In this document: positions 43,425-53,800 of the stretch, in pieces
Layout: each line of letters opens with the position of its first letter
Position numbering within the stretch: the stretch's first letter is position 1
From: Eubacteriales bacterium
GTDB lineage: Bacteria; Bacillota; Clostridia; Christensenellales; Aristaeellaceae
Length of the DNA: 64,000 bases
NCBI GenBank assembly: GCA_028705775.1
Contig: JAQWCW010000001.1
Location: 1-64,000, forward strand
Direction: 5' to 3'
Made by a program: the position numbers and the translations under genes
Notes under the pieces: model-generated
What the model was told of the DNA's origin: nothing
The model's database searches: none
What the model saw: the letters and a program-made list of their open reading frames with translations, nothing else

Positions 43425-44564
43425 TTACTGGAACAAATCCTTTACCCTGTCGAGGAAGGTTTTTCTGCCCGAATACTCCTTGCCGGAGAGGGACGCCTCG
43501 AACTGGGTGAGCAGCTGCTTCTGCTTTTCGGAGAGCTTCTGCGGAACCTCGACGTGCGCCGTTACGAGCAAATCGCCGCGCGTTGTCGAGCGCAGGTTCT
43601 GAATGCCCTTGCCGCGGATGCGGAAGCGCGCGCCCTCCTGAGTGCCTTCGGGAACGTGATAGCTCACCTTGCCGTCAAGCGTAGGAATATCAACGTCCGC
43701 GCCGAGCGCCGCCTGCGCGAAGGAAATAGGCATATCAAGCAAAAGCGTCGAGCCTTCGCGCCTGAAAAGCTTATGGGGCTTAACAGTTATATTTACATAC
43801 AAATCTCCGGAGGGCCCGCCGCGCATACCCGGCTCGCCCTCGCCCCTGTCCACAATCGTCTGCCCGTTGTCGATTCCCGCGGGAACCTTGACGGTTACGC
43901 TGCGGCGCTTGCGCACTCTGCCCGAACCCGAGCAGGCGGTGCATTTATCGGCAATAATCTTGCCTGTTCCGCCGCAGGTCTGGCAGGTGCGAACCGTAAC
44001 CATGAAGCCGCCGCCTGCGCGAACCTGACCCGTTCCGTGGCAGGTGGGGCAGGTGGACGCGGAAGTGCCCGCCTTTGCGCCGCTGCCGCCGCACACATCG
44101 CAGTTTTCGCCGCGCATGAAATCAAAGGTCTTTTCGCAGCCGAACGCCGCTTCCTCAAAGGTCAGCTTCATGTCATAGCGCAAATCGTTGCCCGGCTGAG
44201 GGGCTGAACGGCTGCGCTGAGCGCCGCCGCCGCCGAAAAGCTGCTCGAATATCGAATCAAAGCCCGAGCCGCCGCCAAAGCCGCCGAAGCCGTTGAAATC
44301 AAAGCCGCCCGCTCCGCCGCCGCCGAAGCCGCCCATATTGGGCCCTTCATGACCGAACTGGTCATACCGCGCGCGCTTTTGCGCGTCGGAAAGAACCTCG
44401 TTCGCCTCGTTTATCTCCTTGAAGCGCTCCTCAGCCGTCTTATCATTCGGATGAAGGTCGGGGTGGCATTCCTTGGCGAGCTTGCGGTAAGCGCGTTTGA
44501 TTTCGTCGTCCGTAGCCGTCTTTGATACGCCAAGCACCTCATAATAATCACGTTTTACTGCCAA
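43425..44564 (-). CDS. dnaJ: Chaperone DnaJ (Hsp40)
   Basis: A 379-residue type I J-protein. It has the J domain (residues 1-70) with HPD in [15 protein letters not shown], a Gly/Phe-rich linker (about 75-115), four zinc-binding CxxCxGxG repeats ([32 protein letters not shown]; about 150-215) and the C-terminal substrate-binding domains. It stimulates DnaK ATPase and delivers clients. Last gene of the HrcA-controlled operon, 87 bases after dnaK. Confidence 0.97.
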   Translation of the reverse strand: MAVKRDYYEVLGVSKTATDDEIKRAYRKLAKECHPDLHPNDKTAEERFKEINEANEVLSDAQKRARYDQFGHEGPNMGGFGGGGAGGFDFNGFGGFGGGSGFDSIFEQLFGGGGAQRSRSAPQPGNDLRYDMKLTFEEAAFGCEKTFDFMRGENCDVCGGSGAKAGTSASTCPTCHGTGQVRAGGGFMVTVRTCQTCGGTGKIIADKCTACSGSGRVRKRRSVTVKVPAGIDNGQTIVDRGEGEPGMRGGPSGDLYVNITVKPHKLFRREGSTLLLDMPISFAQAALGADVDIPTLDGKVSYHVPEGTQEGARFRIRGKGIQNLRSTTRGDLLVTAHVEVPQKLSEKQKQLLTQFEASLSGKEYSGRKTFLDRVKDLFQ

Positions 44565-44651
44565 GCTACATTACCCCTTATTAACAGCCCTATGGGAGTC
44601 CGGCATTTCGCCGGGCTCCCATCAGACTTGCAATTTATCTTTGCGCGCCGA

Positions 44652-46496
44652 TTAATGAACGTCGAAGTCGCCTTCAACCGTTCCGTCATCGCTCTGCGGA
44701 GGGGTCTGCTGCGCGCCTGCGTCCTGCGCTCCCGCTTCCGGATTCGGCTGACCGCCCTGCGCGCCCTCATTCTGGTAGAGCTTTCCGAACACTGCGTAAA
44801 CCTTCTGAGCGAACGGCTCCATAGCGTTCTTGATTTCCTCTACGTTGTTGCCCTCGCGAACCTTCTTGAATTCGTCAATGGCAGTCTGAACGGTCTGCTT
44901 ATCCTCCTCGGACAGCTTCTCGCCGTTATCCTTGAGCTGCTTTTCCATCTCGTAGGTCATACTGTCCGCCTTGTTGAGGGTTTCGACTTCTTCCTTGCGC
45001 TTCTTGTCCTCCTCGGCAAACTGCTCGGCTTCCTTGACGCGCTTCTGGATTTCGTCCTCGCTCATATTGCTGGAGGCGGTAATCGTGACCTTCTGCTCGT
45101 TGCCCGTGCCCAAATCCTTTGCGGATACGTTCACGATGCCGTTGCGGTCGATAGAGAAGGTGACCTCAATCTGCGGAACTCCGCGGGGAGCGGCGGGAAT
45201 GCCGGTGAGCTGGAAGCGGCCGAGGGTCTTATTGTCGTAAGCCATCGGGCGCTCGCCCTGAAGAACATGGATTTCAACGGTGGTCTGACCGTCGGCGGCG
45301 GTGGAGAACACCTGACTCTTGGTGGTAGGAATGGTCGTGTTGCGGTCGATGAGGCGGGTGAAAATGTGACCCTCGGTTTCAAGTCCGAGAGAAAGCGGGG
45401 TAACGTCAAGGAGCAGCACATCCTTGACCTCGCCGCCCAGAACGCCGCCCTGAATCGCAGCGCCGACAGCTACGCACTCGTCGGGGTTGATGCCCTTGAA
45501 GGGCTCCTTGCCGGTTACGCGCTTAACGGTTTCCTGTACGGCGGGAATACGGGTAGAGCCGCCAACGAGGATAACCTTGTCAATCTGCGCCGCGGTGAGT
45601 CCGGCGTCCTTGAGCGCGTTCTTCATCGGCTCAATGGTGCCCTCTACCAAATCCGCGGTAAGCTCGTTGAACTTTGCGCGGGTGATTGTCATGTCAAGAT
45701 GCTTGGGGCCGGTCGCGTCGGCGGTGATGAACGGCAGGTTGACATTCGCTGTCATAGTGCCGGAAAGCTCAATCTTCGCCTTTTCGGCGGCTTCCTTGAG
45801 GCGCTGATACGCCATGCGGTCTTTGGTAAGGTCGATGCCGTTGGTCTTGCGGAATTCGTCCGCGATGTACTTGATAAGGCGCTCGTCGAAATCATCGCCG
45901 CCCAGACGGGTGTTACCGTTGGTGGCAAGAACCTCGAATACGCCGTCGCCAATCTCAAGCAGGGAAACGTCGAACGTTCCGCCGCCGAGGTCGTAAACCA
46001 GAATCTTCTGGGACTGCTCCTTGTCAAGACCGTATGCAAGGGAAGCGGCGGTCGGCTCGTTGATTATGCGCAGAACGTCAAGACCGGCAATTCTGCCCGC
46101 GTCCTTGGTCGCCTGCCTCTGGCTGTCGGAGAAGTATGCAGGAACGGTGATGACCGCCTGAGTCACGGTTTCGCCGAGATACGCCTCAGCGTCAGCCTTG
46201 AGCTTCTGCAGAATCATAGCGCTGATTTCCTGCGGGGTATAATTCTTGTCGTCAATGCTCACCTTTTCGGTGGTGCCCATCTTGCGCTTGATGGAGGCAA
46301 TGGTGCGCTCGGGGTTGGTTACAGCCTGACGCTTCGCAACCTGACCTACAAGGCGCTCGCCTTCCTTAGTGAATGCAACAACGGACGGAGTGGTGCGCGC
46401 GCCTTCGGCGTTCGCGATAACAACGGGTTCGCCGCCTTCCATAACGGCGACGCAGCTATTGGTGGTTCCAAGGTCAATACCGATGATTTTTCCCAT
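44652..46496 (-). CDS. dnaK: Chaperone DnaK (Hsp70)
   Basis: A 614-residue Hsp70. The ATPase domain starts [18 protein letters not shown] and contains [20 protein letters not shown] [16 protein letters not shown] and [13 protein letters not shown]. The hydrophobic linker [12 protein letters not shown] leads to the substrate domain and a helical lid. The C-terminal tail ends EGDFDVH, a variant of the usual EEVK/EDVD end. As in other Gram-positives, the nucleotide domain is shorter than in E. coli near residue 80. A long open frame on the opposite strand is a coding shadow. Confidence 0.98.
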   Translation of the reverse strand: MGKIIGIDLGTTNSCVAVMEGGEPVVIANAEGARTTPSVVAFTKEGERLVGQVAKRQAVTNPERTIASIKRKMGTTEKVSIDDKNYTPQEISAMILQKLKADAEAYLGETVTQAVITVPAYFSDSQRQATKDAGRIAGLDVLRIINEPTAASLAYGLDKEQSQKILVYDLGGGTFDVSLLEIGDGVFEVLATNGNTRLGGDDFDERLIKYIADEFRKTNGIDLTKDRMAYQRLKEAAEKAKIELSGTMTANVNLPFITADATGPKHLDMTITRAKFNELTADLVEGTIEPMKNALKDAGLTAAQIDKVILVGGSTRIPAVQETVKRVTGKEPFKGINPDECVAVGAAIQGGVLGGEVKDVLLLDVTPLSLGLETEGHIFTRLIDRNTTIPTTKSQVFSTAADGQTTVEIHVLQGERPMAYDNKTLGRFQLTGIPAAPRGVPQIEVTFSIDRNGIVNVSAKDLGTGNEQKVTITASSNMSEDEIQKRVKEAEQFAEEDKKRKEEVETLNKADSMTYEMEKQLKDNGEKLSEEDKQTVQTAIDEFKKVREGNNVEEIKNAMEPFAQKVYAVFGKLYQNEGAQGGQPNPEAGAQDAGAQQTPPQSDDGTVEGDFDVH

Positions 46497-46546
46497 AATC
46501 TTTTCCTCCTATAAATAAGCTGTAAATGTCTTTTTGTTTGGCGCTT

Positions 46547-47182
46547 TTATGCGATAACCTTTACCATAGCGTGCCTTAGCACGATATCGCCCATCTTGTA
46601 GCCCTTCTGGAATACCTCGCAGACCGTTCCGCTTTCGCCTTCCTCGGCGGGGGCTTGCAGAACTGCGTTTTCAATGGCGGGGTCGAACTTCTGCCCGAGG
46701 CATTCAATCTCCTTGATTCCGCGCTTTTCAAATGCGTCCTGCATCTGCTTTAGGGTCATCTTGACGCCGGAAAGGAATTTCTCGTCCTCGCTGCCCAGCG
46801 CTATCGCTCTTTCGAGATTATCCATGGCCGGAAGCAGCAGCTTTGCGAATTCCCTTGCCCCGTCCTCGAAGGATTCGGCGCGCGCGTTCTGATTGCGGCG
46901 GCGGTAGTTGTCGAAGTCCGCCTGAACCCTCTGCGCCAGCGTAAGGTATTCCTCGCGCTCGCCCTTGGTTTTTTCAAGCTCGTCGGTCAGCTTTTTCAGC
47001 TCCTGTGCTACCGCGTCTGCGGTTTCGACAACCTCCGGCTGCTCGGCAGCGTCGCCTGAATCGGGAGGCGTGCCGTTTCCTGCGGCGTTTGCGTCAAGCT
47101 CATCTTCGAGCGGCTTTTTCGTTTCCGAATCCATCGCGTTATTCCTGCCTTCTGTTTTGTTCTTGCTTCTTTTCTTTCTCAT
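46547..47182 (-). CDS. grpE: Nucleotide exchange factor GrpE
   Basis: A 211-residue GrpE. A basic and then acidic, low-complexity N-terminus (1-60) leads to the long dimer coiled coil (LKKLTDELEKTKGEREEYL, then RVQADFDNYRRRNQNA) and the C-terminal beta domain (VCEVFQKGYKMGDIVLRHAMV). It releases ADP from DnaK. The start overlaps the hrcA stop (ATGA), implying coupling; an alternative ATG lies 16 codons downstream. Confidence 0.95.
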   Translation of the reverse strand: MRKKRSKNKTEGRNNAMDSETKKPLEDELDANAAGNGTPPDSGDAAEQPEVVETADAVAQELKKLTDELEKTKGEREEYLTLAQRVQADFDNYRRRNQNARAESFEDGAREFAKLLLPAMDNLERAIALGSEDEKFLSGVKMTLKQMQDAFEKRGIKEIECLGQKFDPAIENAVLQAPAEEGESGTVCEVFQKGYKMGDIVLRHAMVKVIA

Positions 47183-48237
47183 ATCGTATCCTCGCTGCCG
47201 TCAGGCAGAGGCACGTTCGACCTTGAGAGCATTTCGCTCAGCTGCTGCCCTATGAACAGCATAGTCGAGAGCGCCTTTTTATAGTTCATTCTCGTCGGCC
47301 CGATTATTCCGATTGTTCCGACGGTTCCCTGACCGACGCGGTAGGTGGCAGTCGCCATCGTGCAGTCGTTCATTTCGGGAAGCCCGTTCTCAGCCCCGAT
47401 GCGGATTGAGAACTCCATTGTTCCTCTTGAGCGCATCAGCTCGCTCAGGCGTTCCTTGTCCTCGAGCAGGGATATGAGCGCTTTCGCCTTGGTTACGTCG
47501 TTGTATTCGGGATAGTTGAAGATGTTGCTCGTTCCCGCTACTCTGACGGTTCTGGGAAGATCGCCGCCCTGAAGCTGGTCCATCAGCGTCGAGATTCCGC
47601 GCGCTACGTTTTCATTGCCGGGCGAGCGCTTTATCAGCTCCTCAAGAATTCCCTCAACCTCGCCCAAGGTGTGACCCGAAAGGCGCTCCGTAAGCATCTT
47701 CGATATTGCGTAGAGCGCGTCCGAATCAAGGGATTCGTGAACGTGGATTACGCAGTCGCGGACGATTCCGGAATCGGTTACGATTACAACCAGCGCGCTG
47801 GAGGACGAGGTCTGAACCAGCTGCAAATTGCGGATTCGCATCTGCTGCTGCTTCGGCGTCATTACAACCGAGGTGTAATTCGTAAGCTCCGACAGCGCCT
47901 GAGCCGCCGTGCCGACAACATCCTCAATCTGCCGCGCCCTTACCATGAAGCGGTCGCGGAGGCGGCGCTGAGTCGCCTCGTCAAGATGGAAGCTGCCTAC
48001 AAGCTCGTCAACGTACAGGCGGTACGCCTTGTTGCTTGGAATCCTGCCCGCTGAAACGTGCGGCTGGTCGAGGTAGCCAAGCTCCTCAAGGTCGCTCATC
48101 TCGTTGCGGATTGTCGCGGGGCTGACGCCCATGTCGTACTTCTTGGATATTGTGCGGGAGGCGACAGGAATCGCCGTAACGATATAGTCGTCTATAATCG
48201 CCTGCAGTATTCTGAACTTGCGTTCATCCAGCTTCAT
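47179..48237 (-). CDS. hrcA: Heat-inducible transcription repressor HrcA
   Basis: A 352-residue repressor. The N-terminal winged helix (LDERKFRILQAIIDDYI, then PVASRTISKKYDMGVSPATIRNEM, LEELGYLDQPHVSAGRIPS) binds CIRCE; the rest is the GAF-like dimerisation domain (VIVTDSGIVRDCVI; GIIGPTRMNYKKALS). HrcA represses its own operon until GroE becomes limiting under heat stress. Its own CIRCE element lies 31 bases upstream. Confidence 0.97.
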   Translation of the reverse strand: MKLDERKFRILQAIIDDYIVTAIPVASRTISKKYDMGVSPATIRNEMSDLEELGYLDQPHVSAGRIPSNKAYRLYVDELVGSFHLDEATQRRLRDRFMVRARQIEDVVGTAAQALSELTNYTSVVMTPKQQQMRIRNLQLVQTSSSSALVVIVTDSGIVRDCVIHVHESLDSDALYAISKMLTERLSGHTLGEVEGILEELIKRSPGNENVARGISTLMDQLQGGDLPRTVRVAGTSNIFNYPEYNDVTKAKALISLLEDKERLSELMRSRGTMEFSIRIGAENGLPEMNDCTMATATYRVGQGTVGTIGIIGPTRMNYKKALSTMLFIGQQLSEMLSRSNVPLPDGSEDTI

Positions 48238-48268
48238 GCGTCCCCGCCTCCTTCCGTCCTCTTTGTTG

Positions 48269-48295
48269 TTAGCACTCTCGGCTGTCGAGTGCTAA
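48269..48295. promoter_or_regulatory. CIRCE operator
   Basis: A perfect CIRCE: TTAGCACTC-N9-GAGTGCTAA. HrcA binds here to repress the operon. Confidence 0.98.
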
Positions 48296-48306
48296 TCAAC
48301 GGTGTT

Positions 48307-48335
48307 AGGATACAGCAACTAAGTATGTTTGTCAA
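48307..48335 (-). promoter_or_regulatory. Promoter of the heat-shock operon
   Basis: On the minus strand a consensus TTGACA (48330-48335) and TATCCT (48307-48312) with a 17-base spacer; CIRCE covers the transcription start. Confidence 0.85.
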
Positions 48336-48398
48336 TAGTCTTGCGTAAATTTTCACGGCTTAGACATATTTTCCTCATAAATCATGAAGGTTTCGCGC

Positions 48399-48960
48399 AG
48401 GGAATCGTGACGGAGGGAGCGGAACAGAGCGCGGAAGGCGGGGCTGTGCGGAGAATTGGTTTACCAAATGAGGCTCCGTTGTGTAAAGGGAGGCTTATCT
48501 TGTATCGTCGTCCGCTTATGAAATGGACTCTTGTTGGTTTTCGTTAGTTTCCTAATCGTGTGATTCTAAATGCTATTTCAGTAATACGGTTTAGTTGTAG
48601 TAGCGCTATATCATAAACCGTCTGCGTAGTCAGACGGTTTACCAAAAGAAGGCTCCCTTGTGCAGAGGGAGCTGTACGCTTGCTGAAAAACCGCCTCTCG
48701 CGTTGTTGGCTACGCGACAGCCGAGGCAGTCATTTACCCGCGAGTAAACTCCTGCCCCGTCTGCGCTTGCCGCCTAGCGATAGACGATTTTTGAGCAAGC
48801 TCATGCGCGCAGCGCCTGAGGGATTGTCGGAAAGGCTTGATATATAAGGGCTTACGCTTATTATGCAATAACAATTCTCGCGACAATCCCAACGCCAATC
48901 CTTCCGTCACGGCTACGCCGTGCCACCTGTTCTTACACAAGGGAGGCTTCTATATTGCGA
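48399..48960 (-). repeat. Dispersed repeat, copy D (long)
   Basis: The gene-free region between hrcA and the flippase gene. It has TTGTGTAAAGGGAGGC, a CTTGTTGGTTTTCGTTAGTT block, AAACCGTCTGCG, GGCTCCCTTGTGCAGAGGGA, and a long segment (48673-48950) closely similar to the reverse complement of 12725-13015 in copy A. The CACGGCTACGCCGTG palindrome is at about 48907. Confidence 0.85.
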
Positions 48961-49123
48961 CATTTTTCCGCCGCTTCTCTCCTCCTGCCGCCCCTTCTTC
49001 CGCCCCGTCCGTCCCTTCTCTGCCGCTGTGATTGACTTATAACGGCGTTGGTGTTATATTTCGGATAAGAAATGCTTCGGCGCGCCATGCATCATATTAC
49101 TTCGCGATGGGAGATGTCCCTGT

Positions 49124-50656
49124 TTGAAAAGGGTTGATAAAAGCCTTAAAAACCTTCGATACGGCGTTACGTATCAGGCGATTGACATTGTGCTCAAATT
49201 CGCAATGCGCAAGGCCATGGTCGATATGCTCGGCGACGCGCTCGTCGGGCTTAACGGGCTGTTCACGGAAGTGCTTGCAATGCTGTCGCTTGCAGAGCTT
49301 GGCGTCGGCAGCGCGATAACATACAGCCTTTACAAGCCGCTTTCGGAGGGCAACAAGGAAAAGGTTGCCTCGCTCATGCTCCTTTTCAAGCGCGCGTATC
49401 AGATAATCGCCCTTTCAATTTTCGGAATCGGGCTTTTTCTGCTTCCGTTTATACATCTGCTTGTAACAAAGGTCGATTTCGACCTCGGCTATATACGGCT
49501 GGTTTACTTTTTGTTCCTTTGCTCAACCGCGTCAAGCTACCTTTTCTCATATAAATCCGCACTGCTTGCCGCCGACCAGAGCGCCTATAAAAGCACGCGA
49601 ATCCTAATCTTTGCGGATATTGCGACGGTTGCTATAAAAACGGCGATTCTGCTGCTGTGGAAAAACTTCCTGCTTTTCCTTGCCGCCGACATCGTAAGCA
49701 AGCTTGTGACGAACCTGTTCATCAGCAGGGCGGCAAACCGCGACTATCCGCATCTCAAATCCGACGTTCCTATGCCGGACAAGGAGGAGCGGAAGGTCAT
49801 ATTCCGCAATATAAAGCACCTGTTTATCGGAAGGCTGAGCGGAAAAATAACGAACTCAACCGACAACACGCTGATTTCCGTGCTGGATTCGACGCTTTCC
49901 GTCGGCTTTTACTCCAACTATTCAATGATATTTTCAAGCGCGAAAAGCTTCCTTTTGCAGCTGACGACAGCCGCGTCGGGCAGCATTGGCAATCTTATGC
50001 TTGAGGAAAGCCCGCAGTACTGCTATACGGTTCTCAGGCGCATGACGATGATGATGTTCATTCCGGGCGCGGTAATATCGTCCGTGTTTTTCTGCGAGCT
50101 TTCGCCCTTTATTTCCGTCTGGCTCGGCGCAGAGCGCGTTATCGGCGACGCGGTTGTTTCCGTGCTTGTGCTTAACTTCCTATTATATGCCCTGCGCGAG
50201 CCGCTTTGGCAGTTCATGACCGTTTCGGGGCTTTTTGCGAGGGACAAGAATATTTCGATTATCGGAACGGTTGCAAATCTCGTCGTTTCGGTTGCGCTCG
50301 GAATACCCTTCGGAATGCTCGGAATCTTCATCGGAACGTTCGTAACCCTCGCGCTCCAGTATGTATTGAAGGCGCGCCTGCTTTTGAAGGTTCGCCTTTC
50401 CGTCCCGCTCGGCGGCTTTTACCTTTTCACGCTCTGCCTGCTTGCCGCCGCCGCCGCCTGCGCGTTTTTCTGCAAGTGGCTCTGCTCGCTTCTTCCGCTT
50501 ACCGGAATCCTCGGCGTTATCGTCGGCTGCGCGCTGACCGCCGCTGTAACTCTCGGAGTTATTATGGCTGTCTTTGCCAAAACGGACGAGATGAAATACT
50601 TCCGTCAGACCGCCGCCGGCGCTGTCAAAAAAATTGCGGGAAAGCTTCACAGATAA
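49124..50656 (+). CDS. Polysaccharide flippase (Wzx/MOP superfamily)
   Basis: A 510-residue membrane protein with about 14 hydrophobic segments, of the oligosaccharidyl-lipid flippase type. The start (LKNLRYGVTYQAIDIVLKFAMRK), AMLSLAELGVGSAITYSLYKPL, and NIKHLFIGRLSGKITNSTDNTLIS match Wzx-like proteins. It moves lipid-linked glycans across the membrane; no glycosyltransferases adjoin it. The start is TTG with GGGAG 10 bases away, so it is less certain than the rest. It might be linked to the exopolysaccharide genes 10 kb downstream, but this is inference. Confidence 0.85.
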   Translation: MKRVDKSLKNLRYGVTYQAIDIVLKFAMRKAMVDMLGDALVGLNGLFTEVLAMLSLAELGVGSAITYSLYKPLSEGNKEKVASLMLLFKRAYQIIALSIFGIGLFLLPFIHLLVTKVDFDLGYIRLVYFLFLCSTASSYLFSYKSALLAADQSAYKSTRILIFADIATVAIKTAILLLWKNFLLFLAADIVSKLVTNLFISRAANRDYPHLKSDVPMPDKEERKVIFRNIKHLFIGRLSGKITNSTDNTLISVLDSTLSVGFYSNYSMIFSSAKSFLLQLTTAASGSIGNLMLEESPQYCYTVLRRMTMMMFIPGAVISSVFFCELSPFISVWLGAERVIGDAVVSVLVLNFLLYALREPLWQFMTVSGLFARDKNISIIGTVANLVVSVALGIPFGMLGIFIGTFVTLALQYVLKARLLLKVRLSVPLGGFYLFTLCLLAAAAACAFFCKWLCSLLPLTGILGVIVGCALTAAVTLGVIMAVFAKTDEMKYFRQTAAGAVKKIAGKLHR

Positions 50657-50813
50657 GCCGGACAGCACTCCTCGCTTCGCGCTGCCGCTATTGCTTTTTA
50701 ACGCCGCATAGGGTATTCTTTTGTTACAACCTGCAAATTTTCCATAACGGCTAAAGCGGCGGCTGAGCCTGAACAGGCGATACGAATAATTCCCGCCGCT
50801 TTCTGAGGACTGT

Positions 50814-53800
50814 ATGATAAAAAACGATTTCATTTCCGAGGAGCTGGAATTATTTCTCGCAAGCACGCCTGACCTTGCGCTTATTAAAGGCATAGAAATA
50901 CTGCCAAACGGGGAGATGCGAAGCGTTTATCGCGGCGCGTCGCCCGCGTTTGTCGAGCTTGTCGGCAGGAACAGCGCCGAGGAGCTTGACGGGCTTACCG
51001 ACAGCGAGCTTTTCGGGCAGGGCGAGCTTGCCGAACGGTATTCGGGGGACGATAAGCGCGTTATTGAAAGCGGGAAGGCGCTCCCGTCATATATTGAGCC
51101 TTTGCCCGAAAAGGACGGAAAGCCGCGCTGGGCGTCAACCGTCAAGTTCCCGCTGCGCGACAGCGCCGGAAGCGTTATCGGCGTATGGGGCATAGGCAGG
51201 GATATAACCGAGGCGGTTGAGGCGGGCAAGGGCGGCTTCACCGACGCGGCGCGCCTGATTCTTGCCGTCGAAACCGACGCTATGACGGGCTTTCTCAACC
51301 ATAACGCGACAATCAAGCATATAAAGGCGTTCATCGAGCGCGAGAGCGGCGTCCACTCGCTCTTTATGATAGACGCGGACAATTTCAAGGCTGTAAACGA
51401 CAGCATGGGTCATCAGCAGGGCGACGCGGTAATCGTAAGCATATCGGACGCGATTCGCTCCGTTTTCCGTCAGGAGGACATAATAGGCAGGGTCGGCGGC
51501 GACGAGTTCCTTGTGCTTATGAAAAACGCGGGGGACGAACACGCGACGCGCAGAAAGGCGCGGGAGCTGAACTCCGCGCTGCAGTTCAAGGTTTCGGGCG
51601 CGGGGAAGGAAATCGACCTTTCCGCGAGCATAGGAATCAGCATGACCTCCGGCGACGGCAAGAATTTCGACAGGCTTTACCGCGAGGCGGACACCGCGCT
51701 TTACCGCGCAAAGGACAGGGGCAAGAACTGCTTTTATCTCCTGCCGGACGAAAACAGCGAGGTTCTGATTGAGGAAAGCGGCGAGGAAACGGACGGAATA
51801 ATGCAGCTGCATCTTCTGTTCGACAGCATGGACGCGGGCGTCGTCGTAGTCGAGGTGGGCGAGGACGTTCGCCCAATCTATGTAAGCCGAAGCTTCTATA
51901 CCAACATGAAAAGAACCAAGCATGAAACGGGCGGCGAGGGCGAAAAGCTGCTATCCCTTATAGTGCCGGAGGACTTGCCCGCCGTTATATCCGCCGCAAG
52001 AAGCGCCGCGAGCGGCGAGGTTACGGAGGCTGTTTACCGCGTAAGAAGCACGGAGGACGTTGCCGCGGCAGGCGAGGAATTTGAATGGCGGCATATGCGC
52101 GCGTCGAGCATTCCCGCAAAAAAGGGCGAGAAGCGCGTAATCGCCGTTATAACGGACGTAACCAAGATGAAAACCGCCGAGGAGCAGCTGCGGCTTGCCG
52201 AGGAGCGCTACCGCATAGCGATGAAGCAGACCGGCGGGCTGATTTGGGAGGTTGACATCGCCTCAAAAACGCTCTATCAGCCGGAGGAGGTTTCGAGATT
52301 TTTCGGCGCGGAGGGCACCGTATTTGCAAACGCGCCCGAAAGCGTGATTGAGCTGGGCGTTATCGGCAGGGAATCGCGGAGCGAATTCCGCCGGATGTAT
52401 TCCGATATATATTCAAACAACGAAAGCGACAATTATCTTCTGCTTATAAGGAGCGCAACCGGCGGCTTCATGCACGTCAAATCGCGCTACGAATTCCTGC
52501 GCGACCTGCGCGGAAAGCCGATGCGCGCAATAGGCGTTTCCTCCGTCATGTCGAACGTTGAGCCGGAGCTGAGAGCCTTTGAGGATGAGAAGCGGCTGAT
52601 GAAGGCGCTTTCCGAAACGCTTCTCGGCTCAATCGCCGTAAACCTCACGCGCGACAGGGTTGACGAGTTTTCAACGCGCGGCGGCGGCTTCCGCTTCTCG
52701 TCATACACGGAAATGTATTCCGCGCTTTCCAGAATGATTGTTAACGACGGCGACTTTGAAAAAATGCGGATTATGCTCAAAGCGGAGAACCTGCTCGCCT
52801 CCTTCCGCGTAGGGCAGTCGTGGCAGTACGCCTCGTTCAGCAGAATTTCGCGCTCGGGCGAAACGCACAGAACGAATCTTTCGCTCAGCCTGCTTCGCCA
52901 CCCGCTGACGGGCGACGTATACGCCTTCGGCTTTTACAGCGATGTGGACAGGATTTACCGCCTTGAGGAACAGGTCGGCGCAAAGGGAATAAAGCGGGAC
53001 GCCGTCGCGCATATGTACACGCAGGAAACCCTTCGGCGGCTTTACGAAAAGATTGCGGCGGGTATGTCGGAAACGGACTGCTGCGTCTTTACCGTTGTTG
53101 AAATCTGCGGGCTTGAGGGCGTCAAGCGGGATTTGGGTCTGCCTGCCGCAAGCAGGCTGATTTCGGAGTTCGGGCGCGTCTGCCGCGTGTTAATCAACGG
53201 CAGCGCGATAGCCGGAATGCTCGATGAAACCCATGCGCTGATTATCCGCATGGATTTCGGCGGGGAGGTCAAGCATAAGGCGCTCTGCGAAAGGAATAAC
53301 AGGCAGACGCTTGCCGTGTTCAAAAAAACGAATCCGGAGCTGGAGCTGGAGCTTGTGTGCGGCTTTACCGTTGCAAGCGCTTCCTCGTCCTTTGACGAGC
53401 TTCTTGGTGAGGCAAAGATTGCCTGCTCCCTTTCTCATAAGCTGCCCGGTCATCCTGTGTGCCGGTATGCGCAGGCCGCGCCCGCTCAGCTGAACGCCGC
53501 GATGGAAAACGCGCCCTCAAGACAGCGGGTGCTTATAGCGGACGATGAAAAAATATCCCGTAAGCAGCTGAGGCGCGCGCTTGAAATCACATATGACGTG
53601 CTGGAGGCTGAAAACGGCGAAAAGGCGCTTTCAATCGTGCTTTCGGGCGGCGTTTCGCTTGTTATAACGGATTTGATGATGCCCTGTATGGACGGCTTTG
53701 CGCTCATCCGCCAGATGAAGCAGGACGAAGCGCTGAGCAGGATTCCCGTAATCGTTATAACCGCAGACGAGCGCGCGGAAACGGAAATCAAGGCGCTTGA

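Noticed and set aside
44592..46514. A 640-codon open frame on the strand opposite dnaK
   Set aside because: It is the complement of a highly conserved gene with strong codon bias, has no ribosome binding site, and its translation resembles no family. Such shadows are common in GC-rich genes.
50657..50813. A c-di-GMP riboswitch before the large GGDEF/EAL gene
   Set aside because: I looked for the GEMM-I conserved blocks and do not find them; only an AGCGGCGG...CCCGCCGCT hairpin is present.
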